Shown here: piece by piece, positions 18,407-27,150 of the stretch
Position numbering within the stretch: position 1 is the first letter of the stretch
Layout: each line of letters starts with the position of its first letter
NCBI RefSeq assembly: GCF_024218775.1
Contig: NZ_CP100404.1
Span: 2,790,001 to 2,854,000, forward strand
Direction: 5' to 3'
DNA length: 64,000 nt
Source of the DNA: Haloarcula marina
GTDB lineage: Archaea; Halobacteriota; Halobacteria; Halobacteriales; Haloarculaceae
Notes under the pieces: model-generated
The model's input: the letters and a program-made list of their open reading frames with translations, nothing else
Database searches by the model: none
What the model was told of the DNA's origin: nothing
Position numbers and translations under genes: made by a program

Positions 18407-19460
18407 CGTGGGTCTCCTCCCGGACGGGGTTCTCGCCCTCGACGACGACTTCGAAGTCCAGTTCGCCCTCCAAGTCGCCGGTGTATTCGAGGCAGGCGGC
18501 GGCCCGGTCGTCGGCGGCCGTCGCCGTCGTTCCCGTCTCGGGGTCGACCAGCGCCGGTTGCGTCCGGGCGCAGGATTCCTCGGCGTACGGACACCGGGGG
18601 TGGAACGCACACCCCGGCGGCACGTCGACGAGGTCCGGCATCGTCCCCGGAATCGTCTGGAGGCGGTCGCGCTTGTCGCCGATGCGCGGAATCGAACTCA
18701 TCAGGCCGACGGTGTAGGGGTGTTTCGGGTCGTAGTAGAGGTCCTCGACCGGCGCTTTCTCGACCGGTCGCCCGGCGTACATCACCATCACGCGCTCGCA
18801 AATCTTCGCCACGACGCCTAAGTCGTGGGTGATGAGTTGAATCGCCGTGTCGAACTCCTCGGCTAAGTCCTCTATCTGGTCGAGAATCTTCGCCTCGGTG
18901 GTCACGTCCAGCGCCGTCGTCGGTTCGTCGGCGATGAGCAGGTCCGGGTCACACGAGAGGGCCATCGCGATGACCGCCCGCTGTTGCATCCCGCCGGAGA
19001 ACTCGTGCGGATAGTCGTCGTATCGGCTCTCGGCGTCGGGGATGCCGACGCGGTCCAGCAGGTGGATGCTCCGCTCGCGGGCCGCCTCGTCCCCGTAGTC
19101 TAAGTGGTGGCGAATCGCCTCGGAAATCTGCTCGCCGACGGTGTAGACCGGATTGAGCGCGGTCTGGGCGTCCTGGAATATCATAGCGATTTCGTTGCCC
19201 CGGACCGAGCGAATCTCCTCCTCGCTCATCGCCAGGAGGTCCTCGCCCTTGAACAGAATCTCGCCGCTCTCGATGCGGCCGGGACTCTCGATGAGTCGCA
19301 TCAGCGAGAGGGCGGTGACCGACTTCCCGGCCCCGCTCTCGCCGACGACGCCGAACGTCTCGCCGCTCTCGATGCGGTAGGAGAGGTCGTCGACGGCCGT
19401 GACGACCCCGTCCTCGGTGTAGAAGTTCACCGTGAGGTCGTTCACTTCCAGTAAGGTCAT
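18396..19460 (-). CDS. dppD: Dipeptide/oligopeptide ABC transporter ATP-binding protein (DppD type)
   Basis: 354 residues. Motifs: Walker [14 protein letters not shown]-loop [11 protein letters not shown], signature [15 protein letters not shown], Walker [14 protein letters not shown]-loop [11 protein letters not shown]. The C-terminus carries the peptide-transporter extension [17 protein letters not shown] with its conserved cysteines. It pairs with the DppF-type ATPase to energise the two permeases. The start ATG at 19460 overlaps the stop of the upstream permease by 4 bases (ATGA), implying translational coupling. No missing residues. Confidence 0.9.
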
Positions 19461-20497
19461 CCGCCGCCTCCCTGGCCGACGTTGCCGACCTCTTGGGCGT
19501 CCAGCGCGTCGTTGACGCCGTCGCCGATCATGTTCATCGCCATGACGAACAGGAAGATGGCGCCGCCGGGGAAGACGGTGGCCCACCACGGAATCGACCC
19601 GCCGGGACCCTGAATCAGCGTCTCGCGGGTCTGGTCTAGCATCGTCCCCCACTCGGCGGTCCCCGGTTCGAAGCCCAGACCGAGGAAGCCCAGCGCGGCG
19701 ACGCCGATGACGACGGTGCCGATAGACAGCGACGCCTGCACGATGAGCGGCGCCATGGCGTTGGGCACGATGTGGCGGAAGATGACCGACCGGTCGCGCG
19801 CGCCCAGCGCCTGTGCCGCCAGCACGTACTCGTTTTCCTTCACGGAGAGAATCTCCCCGCGGATGAGACGAGCGTAGCCCGCCCATCCGGGGACCGAGAA
19901 GGCGACGACCAGCGGCCAGTAGCCCCCGCCCAGTAGGGCGACGATGACCAGCGCCAGCACCAGTCCGGGGAAAGCGAAGATGACGTCGACCAGTCGCATC
20001 AGCGCCTCGTCGACCCACCCGCCGTAGTAGCCCGCGACGGCCCCGTAGGCGAGGCCGAAGGTGGCGGTGATGCCGACGACGACGAAGCCGATAGAGATGC
20101 TGAGACGGCCGCCGACCAGCACCCGCGAGAACAGGTCCCGGCCGGAGGCGTCGGTGCCCATCGGGTGGGCCAGCGTCGGCGGGTCGTAGCGCCCGACCGT
20201 CGACCCCGGTTCGAGGTACAGAATCGTTCCGGGGTCGTACGGTGCGATGGAGAACGGTTGGACGGTGACGCCCGCTATCGTCACCGGGCGGGCGAACAGC
20301 GACAGCAGCGCCATGATGGCGACGACGTAGACGCCGAGCATCGCCACTCGGTTGTGTCGGAAGCGTCGGAGCGCCCGCCGCCATCGGCTCTGTGTCCCGC
20401 CCGTCGTCGCCGCAGACCAATCCGAGAGGGCGTCTCGTTCCGTCACGCGGTCAGTGTCGAATCCGGTCACCCGGATACGGCCTCGTTCTGTAGACAT
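19457..20497 (-). CDS. dppC: Dipeptide/oligopeptide ABC transporter permease (DppC type)
   Basis: 346 residues. One N-terminal helix (about 55-77) precedes an extracellular loop and a core of five helices. The EAA loop reads EYVLAAQALGARDRSVIFRHIVPNA, the ATPase contact site. The early cytoplasmic stretch SRWRRALRRFRHNRVAMLG is typical of DppC. A TTG two codons upstream (20503) could also start translation; ATG 20497 is preferred. The TTG alternative would overlap dppB's stop by 4 bases. It forms the channel with DppB in the cytoplasmic membrane. Confidence 0.85.
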   Translation of the reverse strand: MSTERGRIRVTGFDTDRVTERDALSDWSAATTGGTQSRWRRALRRFRHNRVAMLGVYVVAIMALLSLFARPVTIAGVTVQPFSIAPYDPGTILYLEPGSTVGRYDPPTLAHPMGTDASGRDLFSRVLVGGRLSISIGFVVVGITATFGLAYGAVAGYYGGWVDEALMRLVDVIFAFPGLVLALVIVALLGGGYWPLVVAFSVPGWAGYARLIRGEILSVKENEYVLAAQALGARDRSVIFRHIVPNAMAPLIVQASLSIGTVVIGVAALGFLGLGFEPGTAEWGTMLDQTRETLIQGPGGSIPWWATVFPGGAIFLFVMAMNMIGDGVNDALDAQEVGNVGQGGGG

Positions 20498-20499
20498 TG

Positions 20500-21453
20500 T
20501 CAATCGTATCTAATCCGTGGGTCCAGTACTGCATAGAGGATGTCCGCCACCAGATTCGCGAGGATGATGGCGACGCCGATGAACAGCGTAATCCCCAAGA
20601 TGAGGTCTATCTCGCGGTTGCTGACCGCGCTGATGAGCGCGCGACCGAGTCCCGGCCACCCGAACACCTGTTCGACGACGACGGACCCCGAGACGATGCT
20701 CGCGGTCAGGAACGCCGCCACCGTCGTCACCGAGATGAGGGAGTTGCGCAGGACGTGTTTCAGCACGACCGTTCGCTCGGGCAAGCCCTTCGCGCGGGCG
20801 GCGGTGACGTACTCCTTGTTCATCTCCTCGGCCATCGACGAGCGCATGATGCGCATCAGCGTCGACGCCGACGCGGTGCCGATGGTGATGCCCGGTAAGA
20901 GGAGATACCACAGCATCTCCGGGGCGTACAGCGGTGACCGCGGGGCGAGCACCGGCCAGAGGTTCAGCGTCAGTGCCCCGACGAGGATGAGCATCAGCCC
21001 CAACCAGAAGTTCGGGATGGAGATGCCCGACAGCGCGAGGAACCGGCTGACGTGGTCGCCGAGTTCGTCCTTCCGGACGGCGGCGTAGATACCCGTCGGG
21101 ACGGCGATGACGACGGCGAACACCCACCCGAAGATGCCCAGTGCGACCGTCTCGGGGAGGCGCTCCGCGATGACGGTGCTGACGGCGCGGTCGGTGGCGA
21201 TGACGCGCCCGAAGTCGCCCTGTAAGACGCCGACGAGCCAATCGAGGTACTGCCGCCAGATGGGGTCGTTCAACCCGTACCGCCCGCGGAGACGCGCCTC
21301 CTCGGCCGGGGAGATGTCCGGGTTCAGCGCCACCACCACGTCGACGGGGTCGCCCGGCGTGATGTGGACGAGCGCGAACGTGATGACCGAGACACCGAAC
21401 AGTATCGGGAAGATGAGCAGGACGCGTTTCGCGATGAATCGTCGGAGGCTCAT
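20500..21453 (-). CDS. dppB: Dipeptide/oligopeptide ABC transporter permease (DppB type)
   Basis: 317 residues with about six membrane helices. The N-terminus FIAKRVLLIFPILFGVSVITF and the following GDPVDVVVA are standard for DppB. The EAA loop EYVTAARAKGLPERTVVLKHVLRNS occurs near residue 222, and the protein ends in DPRIRYD, a family hallmark. It begins 7 bases after the stop of the substrate-binding protein gene. It partners DppC to form the translocation path for peptides. Confidence 0.88.
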   Translation of the reverse strand: MSLRRFIAKRVLLIFPILFGVSVITFALVHITPGDPVDVVVALNPDISPAEEARLRGRYGLNDPIWRQYLDWLVGVLQGDFGRVIATDRAVSTVIAERLPETVALGIFGWVFAVVIAVPTGIYAAVRKDELGDHVSRFLALSGISIPNFWLGLMLILVGALTLNLWPVLAPRSPLYAPEMLWYLLLPGITIGTASASTLMRIMRSSMAEEMNKEYVTAARAKGLPERTVVLKHVLRNSLISVTTVAAFLTASIVSGSVVVEQVFGWPGLGRALISAVSNREIDLILGITLFIGVAIILANLVADILYAVLDPRIRYD

Positions 21454-21460
21454 AGTGAGC

Positions 21461-23437
21461 CTACCGGTCCAGGTAGGTTATCTGTTCGTCCGTCGGGTTG
21501 TACAGCGCGTAGCCGACGATGTCCTGCGTGCTCGGGTACGTGTTGAACCCTTTCACCTCGTTGTTGACGACGCCGACCAGCGTGCTGTGAGTGCCGTAGG
21601 AGTTGCCGTTCAACTCCAGAATCATCTCCCAGATATCCTCGTAGCGTTCCTGTCGGAGTTGCGTGTCCTCGGCGACGTCGACGCCGTAGCGGGCCTGTCG
21701 CATCGCCTCGTTGAGGTCCGGGAAGTCGATGTTCTGGAAGTTACAACACTGGGCGAAGTTCTCGGGGCTGTGGACGGACTTCGCGTAGCCGTGGGGGTTG
21801 AAGCCGCCGGAGAGACCGATGAAGGCCAGTTTGCCCTGGTCCCAGTAGTCCTCCGAGAGGAGTTGGCTGACGAAGGTCAGGAACTCCTTCGTGTTGACGG
21901 TCACGTCGAAGTACTGGGTCCCGTTGATCTCTTGGCTCATCGACTCGGCGATGAGTTCGACGGTCCGGACCCGGTCGTCGTTGTCGGAGTTCGTCTCTAA
22001 GGTGACCTCGACGGGGAACTCGATGTCGTCTTCGCTCGCGGCCTCCTCGGCGAGTTCGGCCGCGGCCTCCGGTTCGTATTCGTTGTAGCTCCGGAGTTCC
22101 TCGACCATCGCCTCGTAGTCGGTCGACCCCGTGGACGCCCCGATGGGCGGCAAGGGGACCCACGCGGGACTCTCCCAGCCCTGGAAGATGTTGTCGGAGA
22201 TGCTCTGTCGGGGGATGAGTTTGTTCACCGCGCGGCGGAGACTGGCGTTGGTCCACGGTTCGACGCGGACCGGGTACTGCATGAACGTGTAGCCAGCGCC
22301 GTCGGTCGGCGCGGTCCGGTAGTCTTCGGACTGCTGGTAGTTCGTCAGCGTGCTCGCGGTCAGGCCGAACGTCATGTCGATTTCGCCGTTCTGGAGCGCT
22401 CCGGCACGCTGGGAGTCCGAGGAGATGATGGAGATGTCGACTTCGTCGACGACCGGGCCGTTCGGGAACTCCGAGGGGCCGTCGAACCAGTCTTTCATCT
22501 CGGTGTCGAACCAGTAGTTCTCGTTCTTCGCGAAGATGACGTACTCCTCGTTCTGGAACTCGTCGAGCGTGAACATCCCGGTTCCCAGCGGGGTGTTGCC
22601 CTGCCGTGGGTCCATCTCGCCCAGCGGGACGTTCTCGGTAATCTCGGAGGGGTACACCGGAAGACCGCCGAGTTCGCGGACGGCGGAGGCGTCCGGTTCC
22701 TGCGCGTAGAGGTCGACAGTGTAGTCGCCGTCGGCGGAGATGGACAGGAGCGAGTCGAACACCTGCCCCGAGAGCGTGGAGTTCTCGATACGGCCGTAGG
22801 AGGCCACGACGTTGTCGGCGGTCATCTCCTCGCCGTCGTGGAACTCGACGCCCTCGTGCAGTTCGAACTGGTAGTGCATCCCGTAGGTGCCGTCGGCGAC
22901 GGCGTCGCCCGCCTCGTCGACCGTGAGGACTTGGGCCTCGTCACCCGCGGAGGGACTGTCGGGGTTGTCGGGACTCTCGATGACGATTTGCTTCTCGGTG
23001 TCGATGTAGACGGTGCCGTCCTCGGTTTCGGCGTAGGGCACCGTCGTCATGTAGTCCGTGTAGTCGCCCGCAGAAACGTCCTGTACGTCGACCTGTTCGT
23101 AGGATTCGGCCAGCCACGGGAACAGTTCGCCGGCGGCGTTGGTGGTAATCATCCCGTCGAACAGGAGGTTGTGGAGGATGGAGGCCGTCGCAGAGGAACT
23201 CTCGGGGAAGTCGAAGGTGTCGGGGTTCGCGCCGATGGCGGTCCGGAACGTCCCGCCCTCTTGGATGTCGGCCGGGTCGACGGTGACGCGGTCTTGGACG
23301 GGGTCGACGGAGCCACCGCCACCGCCGTTGCTCAGGCCGGAACAGCCAGCAATCGAGGCGACGCCGAGGCCCCCAACTGCCTGCATGAGTTTTCGTCGTG
23401 AGAGCGCGTCGTGGAGGCGGGAACTTTTGTCAGTCAT
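21461..23437 (-). CDS. dppA: Dipeptide/oligopeptide ABC transporter substrate-binding lipoprotein
   Basis: 658 residues, family SBP_bac_5. The N-terminus contains a Tat motif and lipobox: SRRKLMQAVGGLGVASIAGCSG, so it is exported folded and anchored by a lipid on the cysteine at about residue 32. A serine/glycine linker follows, then the large two-lobed binding fold, with phrases such as MHYQFELHEGVEFHDGEEMTADNVVASYGRI and the late NPTDEQITYLDR. Some 100 residues longer than bacterial DppA, as is frequent in haloarchaea. First gene of the five-gene operon; ligand specificity cannot be read from sequence. Confidence 0.88.
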   Translation of the reverse strand: MTDKSSRLHDALSRRKLMQAVGGLGVASIAGCSGLSNGGGGGSVDPVQDRVTVDPADIQEGGTFRTAIGANPDTFDFPESSSATASILHNLLFDGMITTNAAGELFPWLAESYEQVDVQDVSAGDYTDYMTTVPYAETEDGTVYIDTEKQIVIESPDNPDSPSAGDEAQVLTVDEAGDAVADGTYGMHYQFELHEGVEFHDGEEMTADNVVASYGRIENSTLSGQVFDSLLSISADGDYTVDLYAQEPDASAVRELGGLPVYPSEITENVPLGEMDPRQGNTPLGTGMFTLDEFQNEEYVIFAKNENYWFDTEMKDWFDGPSEFPNGPVVDEVDISIISSDSQRAGALQNGEIDMTFGLTASTLTNYQQSEDYRTAPTDGAGYTFMQYPVRVEPWTNASLRRAVNKLIPRQSISDNIFQGWESPAWVPLPPIGASTGSTDYEAMVEELRSYNEYEPEAAAELAEEAASEDDIEFPVEVTLETNSDNDDRVRTVELIAESMSQEINGTQYFDVTVNTKEFLTFVSQLLSEDYWDQGKLAFIGLSGGFNPHGYAKSVHSPENFAQCCNFQNIDFPDLNEAMRQARYGVDVAEDTQLRQERYEDIWEMILELNGNSYGTHSTLVGVVNNEVKGFNTYPSTQDIVGYALYNPTDEQITYLDR

Positions 23438-23632
23438 CTTAAATCACAAACGGTCTACCGTGACAGTTAGCACCCTAAACAAAAAATTTTGCGCAAATTT
23501 ACATTGTTACGACAGCTGTTTTACCCAAACAATTTGGAATTGTATTTACAGTACACTCGAAGCAGCATCTCCTGTAAAGAAAAACAACTGCCGAGTAAAC
23601 GCGGCTTATCCGGAGGACTCGGATAGCCTCCG
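23438..23632 (-). promoter_or_regulatory. AT-rich region upstream of the dpp operon
   Basis: 195 bases without a gene and with far lower GC than the surroundings. It holds a perfect palindrome TTTGCGCAAA (23488-23497) next to an A/T run, about 50-60 bases before the dppA start, a candidate operator. Further left, several AATTT/AAATT tracts run to about 23560. The convergent-side end is the stop of the surface binding protein. No ORF is credible here. Confidence 0.45.
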
Positions 23633-24727
23633 TTAGCGCCGCCGAACGAGCGCTGTCGCGGTGAGGACGGCCAGCAACGCGGTGAGAACGGTGAATCCGG
23701 GACCGCTCCCGGTCGTCGTCGCTGTTTCAGTCGGCGTCGCCGAGTGGGAAGCTACCGTCGGGGCTGCCGTTCTGGTTTCCGTCTCGCTACTGACGGCCGA
23801 CCGCGGGACGTACGCCGCCTCGTCGTACCGCTCGGGGTAGAGCTGACGAGTCGCGTTGTGGACGGTGTTGACGACGCTACGGGGGGCCGGCTGGTTCAGG
23901 TCGCGCACGCGAAGCCGAATCGTCGCGTTCGTCTCGCCCGCGGTGGTGCTGGCGTACGGTTCCTCGTTCACGATACCGACCGTCCGCTCGGTGACGACCA
24001 GCACCTCGGGTTTCAGTTGGAGCAACACCTCATTGTTCAGTTGCGGGTAGCCGCTGTGGTTCCGGGCGGCGACGTTGTCCGCGCCGGAGATGGTGAGAAG
24101 CGCGTCTATGAACGTCCCGTTCGCGGCGACGTAGCCGCTTCCGAGGGGATAGACGACCGTCGGGCGGTCTTCGACGTCAGCGGTGACGTTCTGCACGGCG
24201 TCGACGTTCTGGGTCATCCACGCGTTGGCCTCGGCCGCGCCCTCGCAGTTGCCGGTGATGCGGCCGACGGTCGTCGTCTTCTCGCGGATGTCGTCGACTG
24301 TCGTCGCGGCCGGGAGGTGATAGACCGTCAGGCCCGCCTGTCGTAGCGCTGCCACGTCACCGGCGCTGGAGTTCGGCGCGATAACGAGGTCCGGTTCCGT
24401 TTCGAGAACTTTCTCGACGTTGACGCCGAACCCGGCGGAGACGTTGGTCCGGCTATCGGCCCCGTCGAGGTAGGAGGCGTACTGGGTCAGGCCGACCACC
24501 TGCTCGCGGCCGCCGATTTCCCACATCGTCTGAGCGGCCGACGGGTTGGTCGTCGTCACCCGGTCGGGGCGCTCCGTGATGGTTACCTCGGTTCCCGTGG
24601 CGTCTGTCACCGTCATCGGGAACGAACAGTCCGACTGCGTCGACTGCGCGCTCGCGGCGGCCGGAGTCGCACCGACTACCGAAAGACAGAGCGCGAGGCC
24701 GACCACCAGCGTGGCGTATCGTCGCAT
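23633..24727 (-). CDS. btuF: PGF-CTERM-anchored cobalamin-type substrate-binding protein (BtuF-like)
   Basis: 364 residues. A Sec signal peptide (residues 1-28) is followed by a periplasmic-binding class III fold beginning MTVTDATGTEVTITERPDRV, typical of BtuF/FecB proteins. After a threonine-rich linker (about 310-340) it ends GSGPGFTVLTALLAVLTATALVRRR: the PGF-CTERM tripartite tail processed by archaeosortase, so the protein is attached at the cell surface instead of being a lipoprotein. It is divergent from the btuC-type permease, which supports a role in B12 or corrinoid uptake; ferric siderophores are an alternative for this family. Confidence 0.8.
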   Translation of the reverse strand: MRRYATLVVGLALCLSVVGATPAAASAQSTQSDCSFPMTVTDATGTEVTITERPDRVTTTNPSAAQTMWEIGGREQVVGLTQYASYLDGADSRTNVSAGFGVNVEKVLETEPDLVIAPNSSAGDVAALRQAGLTVYHLPAATTVDDIREKTTTVGRITGNCEGAAEANAWMTQNVDAVQNVTADVEDRPTVVYPLGSGYVAANGTFIDALLTISGADNVAARNHSGYPQLNNEVLLQLKPEVLVVTERTVGIVNEEPYASTTAGETNATIRLRVRDLNQPAPRSVVNTVHNATRQLYPERYDEAAYVPRSAVSSETETRTAAPTVASHSATPTETATTTGSGPGFTVLTALLAVLTATALVRRR

Positions 24728-24786
24728 CGTGTGTGGCGGCGAGCGGGAACAATAAATATTTACCTAATGCAAGTGACGTTGCAGTC
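24728..24786. promoter_or_regulatory. Divergent promoter between btuF and btuC with TGCAA repeats
   Basis: AATAAATATTTACC at about 24751-24764 can serve as TATA region for both directions. TGCAA occurs at 24768-24772 and 24788-24792, and its complement TTGCA at 24779-24783. These form the inverted pair GTTGCA-N4-TGCAAC (24778-24793) over the btuC start. This is a plausible operator; no cobalamin-riboswitch features are visible in the short leader. Confidence 0.45.
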
Positions 24787-25857
24787 GTGCAACAGTCGGG
24801 CCGAACGCTCACGTGGTCGCTGGCGCTCGCGGCGCTCCTCTGTGCCGTCGTCACCGTCAGCGCCGGTATCGGCCCGGTGTGGATTCCGCCCGGCGCGGTC
24901 GGGAAAGTGCTACTCAACGCCGTCGCCGTTCCGACGGCCGTCGACCTCTCGGGGACGACACTCGGCGTGACGACGCTGTCGCCCTTCGGATTCGCCGTCG
25001 ACGACCTCCAGCGCCAAATCGTCCTCCGAGTTCGCCTCCCGCGCATCTTGCTGGGAGCGGTCGTCGGGTTCTCGCTCGCGGCCGCCGGGACGATTATGCA
25101 GGGCATCTTTCGGAACCCGATGGCCGACCCCTCGATTATCGGCGTCTCCTCGGGCGCCGCCGTCGGCGCGGTGGCGTTCATCGTCGCGCCGGTGGCGCTT
25201 CCCTTCGGCCTCGGTCTGCGCGCCGCGGCCTTCTCGGGGGCGCTACTGGCGGCGTTCGGCGTCTACCTCATCGCGACGCAGAACGGCCAGACCCCCGTCG
25301 CGACGCTCCTGTTGGCGGGCGTGGCCGTCCAGACGTTTCTCGGCGCCGTGGTCTCCTTTCTCCTGCTCCACAGCGGCGAGAGCATCCGCCGGGCGCTGTT
25401 CTGGCTGATGGGCCACCTCAAGGGCGCGTCGTGGCCCGAGGTGTGGTCGAGTCTCCTCCTCGTCCTCGTCCCCTTCGCCGTCCTCATGGTGTACGCGCGG
25501 GACCTGAACGTCCTCTTGCTCGGCGAGGAGGACGCCCAGAGCCTCGGCATCGACGTGGAGCGGACCAAGCGAATCTTACTGGCGTTCGCCTCGCTGACGA
25601 CGGCGGCGGGCGTCGCCGTCGCCGGTATCATCGGCTTCGTCGGCCTCATCGTCCCCCACGTCATGCGACTCGTGGTCGGCCCGGACCACCGCATCCTCCT
25701 GCCGACGGCGGCGCTGGCCGGTGCGTCGTTCCTCGTCGTCACGGACACGTTCGCTCGCTCGGGCACGGCCGAGATACCGGTCGGTATCGTCACCGCCGCG
25801 CTCGGCGCGCCCTTTTTCCTGTATCTCCTCCGAAATCGGGAGGTGCACGAACTGTGA
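24787..25857 (+). CDS. btuC: Cobalamin-type ABC transporter permease (BtuC-like)
   Basis: 356 residues from the chosen GTG. FecCD family with nine to ten helices. Hallmarks: RLPRILLGAVVGFSLAAAGTIMQGIFRNPMADPSIIGVSSGA (residues about 79-120), GVAVQTFLGAVVSF, the ATPase-contact region ALFWLMGHLKG, and GIIGFVGLIVPHVMRL. The frame is open back to a GTG at 24733, but that codon lies 6 bases from the start of the divergent btuF gene and before the AT-rich box, so GTG 24787 is preferred. Its stop overlaps the btuD GTG by 4 bases. Forms the channel of the uptake system. Confidence 0.82.
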   Translation: MQQSGRTLTWSLALAALLCAVVTVSAGIGPVWIPPGAVGKVLLNAVAVPTAVDLSGTTLGVTTLSPFGFAVDDLQRQIVLRVRLPRILLGAVVGFSLAAAGTIMQGIFRNPMADPSIIGVSSGAAVGAVAFIVAPVALPFGLGLRAAAFSGALLAAFGVYLIATQNGQTPVATLLLAGVAVQTFLGAVVSFLLLHSGESIRRALFWLMGHLKGASWPEVWSSLLLVLVPFAVLMVYARDLNVLLLGEEDAQSLGIDVERTKRILLAFASLTTAAGVAVAGIIGFVGLIVPHVMRLVVGPDHRILLPTAALAGASFLVVTDTFARSGTAEIPVGIVTAALGAPFFLYLLRNREVHEL

Positions 25858-27131
25858 CGGGGGACGATGCGGGCGGTCACGCTGGCGACCCGATTCCGAT
25901 GCTCGAAGCCGACGGCGTCGGCGTCTCGCTCGGGGGACAACAGATTCTCTCGGACGTGGACATCACCGCCGAGTGCGGGTCGTTCGTCGGCCTCGTCGGC
26001 CCCAACGGCGCGGGGAAGACGACGGCCCTGCGGACGCTCAGGGCGACGCTCTCGCCCGACAGCGGGACGGTGCGGGTCGCCGGTGAGTCCATCGACGGAC
26101 TCTCCGCGAAAGAAGTCAGCAGGTGCGCCGCCAGCACCCCGCAGGCCACGACGCTCTCTTTCGGCTTCACCGTCGAACAGACCGTCGAGATGGGTCGGAC
26201 CCCGCATCTGGGCCGGTTCGACCGCGCGGACGAGACCGACCGGGAGGCCGTGCAGGCCGCCATGGAACGCGCGGAAGTCGCGCGGTTCGCCGACCGGGAC
26301 GTGACCTCGCTGTCCGGCGGGGAGCGCCAACGGGTGCTGTTGGCCCGGGCGCTCGCACAGGAGACGCCGGTCCTCCTACTGGACGAACCGACCGCGAATC
26401 TGGACATCAACCACGCGGTCCGGACGTTGGAACTCGTCGCCGAACTCGTCGACGAGGGGAAGACGGCCGTCGCGGCTATCCACGACCTGAACCTCGCCGC
26501 GCGGTACTGCGACGAACTCGTCTTGCTGGCCGACGGCACGGTGCGGGCGGCGGGCGACCCAACGGACGTGCTCACCTCCGAGACGCTCGGCGACGCCTTC
26601 GACGCCGAGACGCTCGTGACCCGGCAACCGGGAACCCACGCGCCGCTGGTGACGCCGCTCTCGGACCGCGAGCCACGGGACCAGACGGTTCACGTCGTCG
26701 GCACGGGCACGCAGGCCGCGGCCGCCGTCGCCCGCCTCGTGGCTGCCGGGCTATCGGTGACCGTCGGCGTCGTTCCCGCGGGCGACGCCGCCGCCGAACG
26801 CGCGACCGAACTCGACTGTCAGTCGGTCACCGTCCCCCCGTTCGCTGGCGTCGACGCGAACGCGCGCGAGCGAGCGTGCGAAATGGTCCGCGACGCCGAC
26901 GCGGTGGTCCTCGCGGGCGACGCGGGCGACGCCAACGAGTCCGTCGTCGCTGCCGCCGACCGACTCGTCGTCGTCGAGGGCGAGGGCGTCCCCGCGATTC
27001 AGTCCGGCCGAACGACCGTCGCGACCGTCGACTCGCTCCCCGAGGCCGTCGCCGACCTGCCGCCGGGGGCCGGTCCCGACCGCGCTCCCGGGCGTGCGAC
27101 CGTCTCGCACGAACAGCAAGACCGATACTGA
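25854..27131 (+). CDS. btuD: Cobalamin-type ABC transporter ATPase (BtuD-like) with extra C-terminal domain
   Basis: 425 residues, GTG start overlapping btuC. The first 260 residues are a complete ABC ATPase: Walker A GPNGAGKTTAL, Q-loop ASTPQATTL, signature SLSGGERQRVLLARAL, Walker B VLLLDEPTANLD, H-loop AAIHDLNLAARY. The next about 150 residues (from QTVHVVGTGTQAAAAVARLVAAG to the end) form an additional Rossmann-like alpha/beta domain absent from bacterial BtuD, with VVLAGDAGDANESVVAAADRLVVV. Its role is unknown; it may sense a corrinoid or couple uptake to regulation. I recall similar extensions in some haloarchaeal BtuD proteins, unchecked here. Confidence 0.82.
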   Translation: MTGDDAGGHAGDPIPMLEADGVGVSLGGQQILSDVDITAECGSFVGLVGPNGAGKTTALRTLRATLSPDSGTVRVAGESIDGLSAKEVSRCAASTPQATTLSFGFTVEQTVEMGRTPHLGRFDRADETDREAVQAAMERAEVARFADRDVTSLSGGERQRVLLARALAQETPVLLLDEPTANLDINHAVRTLELVAELVDEGKTAVAAIHDLNLAARYCDELVLLADGTVRAAGDPTDVLTSETLGDAFDAETLVTRQPGTHAPLVTPLSDREPRDQTVHVVGTGTQAAAAVARLVAAGLSVTVGVVPAGDAAAERATELDCQSVTVPPFAGVDANARERACEMVRDADAVVLAGDAGDANESVVAAADRLVVVEGEGVPAIQSGRTTVATVDSLPEAVADLPPGAGPDRAPGRATVSHEQQDRY

Positions 27132-27150
27132 CCCGCTCCCTAGCCCGCCC

